A stretch of 64,000 nucleotides of DNA, taken from assembly GCA_963842335.1 (NCBI GenBank), contig CAWJGF010000015.1:144322-208321 (forward strand), written 5' to 3'. A program made the position numbers and the translations under genes. Below, piece after piece: positions 61,648 through 64,000 of the stretch (position 1 is its first letter; every line of letters starts with the position of its first letter). Source of the DNA: PALSA-600 sp963842335. GTDB lineage: Bacteria > Actinomycetota > Thermoleophilia > Gaiellales > Gaiellaceae. Below the pieces are notes generated by a model that was not told where the DNA came from, made no database searches, and saw nothing but the letters and a program-made list of their open reading frames with translations.

Positions 61648-63042
61648 ATGGCAACAACGACCGAGAGCGCATTGATCGACGTCATCAATCCCGCCACGGG
61701 CGAGACGATCGCATCCGTGCCGAACGCCTCCGCCGATGACGTCGACGCCGCGGTCGAGCGCGCGAAGAAGGCACTCCCGGAGTGGCTCGACGCGACCCCC
61801 GGCGAGCGTGCCGAGCTGCTGCTCAAGCTTGCGGACGTGATCTCGGACAATGCCGAGGAACTCGCGCAGGTCGAGTCGCAGAATGTCGGCAAACCGCTGA
61901 TGGTGTCGCGCGACGAGATGCCGTTCTCGGCCGACAACCTGCGGTTCTTCGCGGGAGCGGCACGCAACCTCGAGGGTAAGTCGACCGGCGAGTACATCAA
62001 GGGCTACACCTCGATGATCCGACGCGAACCGATCGGGATCGTCGCCGGGATCTGTCCTTGGAACTACCCCCTGATGATGGCGGTCTGGAAGCTCGGCCCT
62101 GCGCTCGCGGCCGGGAACGTGCAGATCCTGAAGCCCGCCGAGCAGACGCCGCTCTCGCTGCTGCGATTCCTCGAGCTCGCGAAGGACGTGATTCCGGCAG
62201 GCGTGCTGCAGGCGATCACGGGCGAGGGCGTGCCGACCGGCGAGCGGCTCGTGTCGCATCCCGATATCGGCCTCGTGTCGCTGACGGGCGACATCGAGAC
62301 GGGCAAGCTGATCGCTCGCAACGCGGCCGCCACCCTCAAGCGTGTGCATCTCGAACTCGGCGGCAAGGCGCCGATGGTCGTCTTCGACGACGCCGACCCG
62401 GAGCAGGTCGCCGAGGGCATCAAGATCGCCGGTTACTGGAACTCGGGCCAGGACTGCACCGCCGGCACGCGCATCATCGCGGGGCCGAAGATCTACGACT
62501 CACTGCTCGAGGCGCTCGTACCGGCGATCGAATCACTGAAGGTCGGTGACCCGGCGGACGGCGACGACGTCGAGATGGGCCCCCTCATCTCACGCGACCA
62601 GCAGGAGCGCGTGCTCGGCTTCCTCGATCGCGCGAAGAGCGCCACCGTCCTCACGGGCGGCGCGTCGGAAAGCGAGCGCGGCTTCTTCGTGAAGCCGACG
62701 ATCGTCACAGACGTCGTGCAGGACGACGAGATCGTCCAGAACGAGGTCTTCGGCCCGGTCGTGACCGTGCAGCGCTTCGCCGACGACGCCGAGGCAATCG
62801 CGTGGGCCAACGGCACGCGCTACGGCCTGGCGGCGTCCGTCTGGACGCGCGACATCGGCCGCGCGCTGAACGCGGCGCGCAAGTTGCAGTTCGGAACGGT
62901 CTGGCTCAACGACCATCTCGTCCCCATCGGCTCCGAGATGCCCCACGGCGGCTACAAGCAGTCGGGATACGGCAAGGACATGTCGGCGTACTCGATGGAG
63001 GAGTACACGCAGATCAAGCACGTGGTCGCAAAGCTGGGCTAG
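61648..63042 (+). CDS. Gamma-aminobutyraldehyde dehydrogenase (PatD-like)
   Basis: A 464-aa NAD(P)-dependent aldehyde dehydrogenase. The general base Glu is in HLELGGKAPMVVF and the nucleophile Cys in GYWNSGQDCTAGTRII; the GQDCTA signature is typical of aminobutyraldehyde dehydrogenases. AAGGAGG lies ahead of the ATG. Last gene of the operon: with the aminotransferase it would convert putrescine to 4-aminobutyrate. Confidence 0.92.
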   Translation: MATTTESALIDVINPATGETIASVPNASADDVDAAVERAKKALPEWLDATPGERAELLLKLADVISDNAEELAQVESQNVGKPLMVSRDEMPFSADNLRFFAGAARNLEGKSTGEYIKGYTSMIRREPIGIVAGICPWNYPLMMAVWKLGPALAAGNVQILKPAEQTPLSLLRFLELAKDVIPAGVLQAITGEGVPTGERLVSHPDIGLVSLTGDIETGKLIARNAAATLKRVHLELGGKAPMVVFDDADPEQVAEGIKIAGYWNSGQDCTAGTRIIAGPKIYDSLLEALVPAIESLKVGDPADGDDVEMGPLISRDQQERVLGFLDRAKSATVLTGGASESERGFFVKPTIVTDVVQDDEIVQNEVFGPVVTVQRFADDAEAIAWANGTRYGLAASVWTRDIGRALNAARKLQFGTVWLNDHLVPIGSEMPHGGYKQSGYGKDMSAYSMEEYTQIKHVVAKLG

Positions 63043-63045
63043 GTC

Positions 63046-63948
63046 TTACAGCGCAGCAAGCTCGTCGTACTCGGCGGGAGTCGGCTCCCATGCGCCGGCC
63101 TGCGCGTTCGCGCGCACCTGCTCGGGCTTGGTCGCGCCGGAGATCACCGAAGCGACGGCCGGCTGGGCCAGCAACCCGCCGATCGCGAGGTCGAGCAGCG
63201 AATGGCCGTGCGCCTCAGCCCAGGCACGCAGCTCCTCGACCCGAGCGAGCTTCGCGTCGTCGAGTTCTCGTCCGTGCAGACGCGTGCCCTCGGCCGGCGG
63301 ATGCTCGCGCGACACCTTGCCCGTGAGGAGCCCGCTCGCGAGAGGGAAGTAGGGGATGAAGCCGAGGCCAAGCCGTTTGCACACCGGCAGCAGCTCGTCC
63401 TCGGCGCCACGCTCGAGCCACGAGTACTCGCTCTGCTCCGACACGTACGGCAAGCCGATGTCGGCGGCGACCGCCGCGGCCCGCTCGACGTTCGCCGGCT
63501 CGTAGTTCGATGTCCCGACCGCCCGTACGAGACCTTCATCGACGAGCTCTTTCAATGCGGCGAAGGTCTCCTCGATCGGCGTGTTGGGGTCTTCCTGGTG
63601 GTGCTGGTACAGGTCGACGCGATCAATCTGGAGCCGGGCAAGCGACGCCTCGAGAGCCGAGCGAACGTAGTCACGACTGCCGTGGCGCTCGACGCCGAGC
63701 CCCATGTCGGCGCCCCACTTCGTTGCGAGCACGACCTTGTCACGTTGGCCGGCGAGCGCCTTTCCGAGCAAGGTCTCGCTGCCGCCTTTGTTGCCGTAGA
63801 TGTCCGCCGTGTCGAGGAGTGTGACGCCCGACTCGATCGCCGCATCGACAACGGCCTGGGTGCCTGCCGCGTCGACCGTCCGGCCGAAGTTGTTGCAGCC
63901 GAGCCCGACGACCGAGACGTCGAGCGGCCCAAGCTTGCGCGTGCGCAT
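63046..63948 (-). CDS. Aldo/keto reductase
   Basis: A 300-aa NADPH-dependent reductase with the complete tetrad: LLDTADIYGNKGGSE (Asp, Tyr), VVLATKWG (Lys) and VDLYQHHQEDP (His). The barrel ends with GATKPEQVRANAQAG, the cofactor-binding loop. The ATG is 6 nt after TAACGT. It is convergent with the aldehyde dehydrogenase, 3 bp between stops. Confidence 0.93.
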   Translation of the reverse strand: MRTRKLGPLDVSVVGLGCNNFGRTVDAAGTQAVVDAAIESGVTLLDTADIYGNKGGSETLLGKALAGQRDKVVLATKWGADMGLGVERHGSRDYVRSALEASLARLQIDRVDLYQHHQEDPNTPIEETFAALKELVDEGLVRAVGTSNYEPANVERAAAVAADIGLPYVSEQSEYSWLERGAEDELLPVCKRLGLGFIPYFPLASGLLTGKVSREHPPAEGTRLHGRELDDAKLARVEELRAWAEAHGHSLLDLAIGGLLAQPAVASVISGATKPEQVRANAQAGAWEPTPAEYDELAAL

Positions 63949-63977
63949 CGCGGCACGTTAGCGATAGCGTCTCGACG

Positions 63978-64000
63978 ATGCGCTACTTCGAGGACTTCGA
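63978..64000 (+). CDS. Start of an unidentified gene (partial)
   Basis: Seven codons (MRYFEDF) are visible after a TAGCGT box 7 nt upstream of the ATG. The N-terminus is reminiscent of MaoC-like dehydratases, but that is only a suggestion. It is divergent from the aldo/keto reductase. Confidence 0.45.

Noticed and set aside
1..64000. CRISPR array, restriction or phage defence island
   Set aside because: No regularly spaced direct repeats, no cas, toxin or phage structural genes were seen.

Overview
The window is GC-rich, densely coded bacterial chromosome. It looks like an actinobacterium of the Thermoleophilia/Gaiellales type; this is inference from gene content and not from a marker tree. 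Supporting points are the order pdxT-yebC-ruvC-ruvA-ruvB, an F420-type LLM oxidoreductase, System I cytochrome c maturation with a CxxxY-type CcmE, many acyl-CoA catabolic genes, GTG/TTG starts with 4-bp NTGA overlaps, and a promoter style in which a TANNNT box lies 6-7 nt upstream of the start codon, as expected for leaderless mRNAs.

Layout. 0-3.9 kb: a LacI-controlled sugar ABC importer (binding protein and two permeases, the second cut by the window edge) with two LacI-type operators. 4.3-8.4 kb: a tightly coupled minus-strand cluster of metallophosphoesterase, cyclic 2,3-diphosphoglycerate synthetase, 2-phosphoglycerate kinase, class II fructose-bisphosphatase and a MIP18-type Fe-S factor. 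This is the most interesting locus: it predicts the methanogen-type compatible solute cDPG in an actinobacterium. 8.4-11 kb: nuclease-like protein, phosphoribosyltransferase, Nramp transporter, small membrane protein. 11.2-15.5 kb: ccmE-ccmF-ccmI-like genes and an M23 peptidase. 15.5-19 kb: isomerase-like gene, phosphohexomutase, a RAYT transposase with REP palindromes, thioesterase. 19-25 kb: methyltransferase, Rel, RecJ, L,D-transpeptidase. 25-31 kb: small conserved genes, GAF-like protein, ruvCAB, yebC, pdxT. 31-38 kb: MBL hydrolase, branched-chain amino-acid type ABC system, thiolase, DMT permease.

38-54 kb: lipid/acyl-CoA catabolism (phosphotransferase, LLM oxidoreductase, acyl-CoA dehydrogenases, enoyl-CoA hydratase, acyl-CoA ligase, SDRs, Zn-dehydrogenases, FMN hydroxyacid dehydrogenase). 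Many genes here carry single-base frameshifts, nearly all insertions, with conserved sequence on both sides; a sequence-quality problem is at least as likely as decay. Genes with one shift are typed CDS and those with two or more are typed pseudogene. 53.7-56.5 kb: SulP transporter, a broken TPR-like gene, tRNA-Cys and a truncated tandem copy of it. 56.6-63 kb: a complete putrescine uptake and degradation operon (aminotransferase, potA-D-B-C, aminobutyraldehyde dehydrogenase). The window closes with an aldo/keto reductase and the first codons of a divergent gene.

No intergenic stretch without a described feature exceeds about 300 bases. The gaps at 22,150-22,247 and 38,133-38,377 show nothing I recognise.
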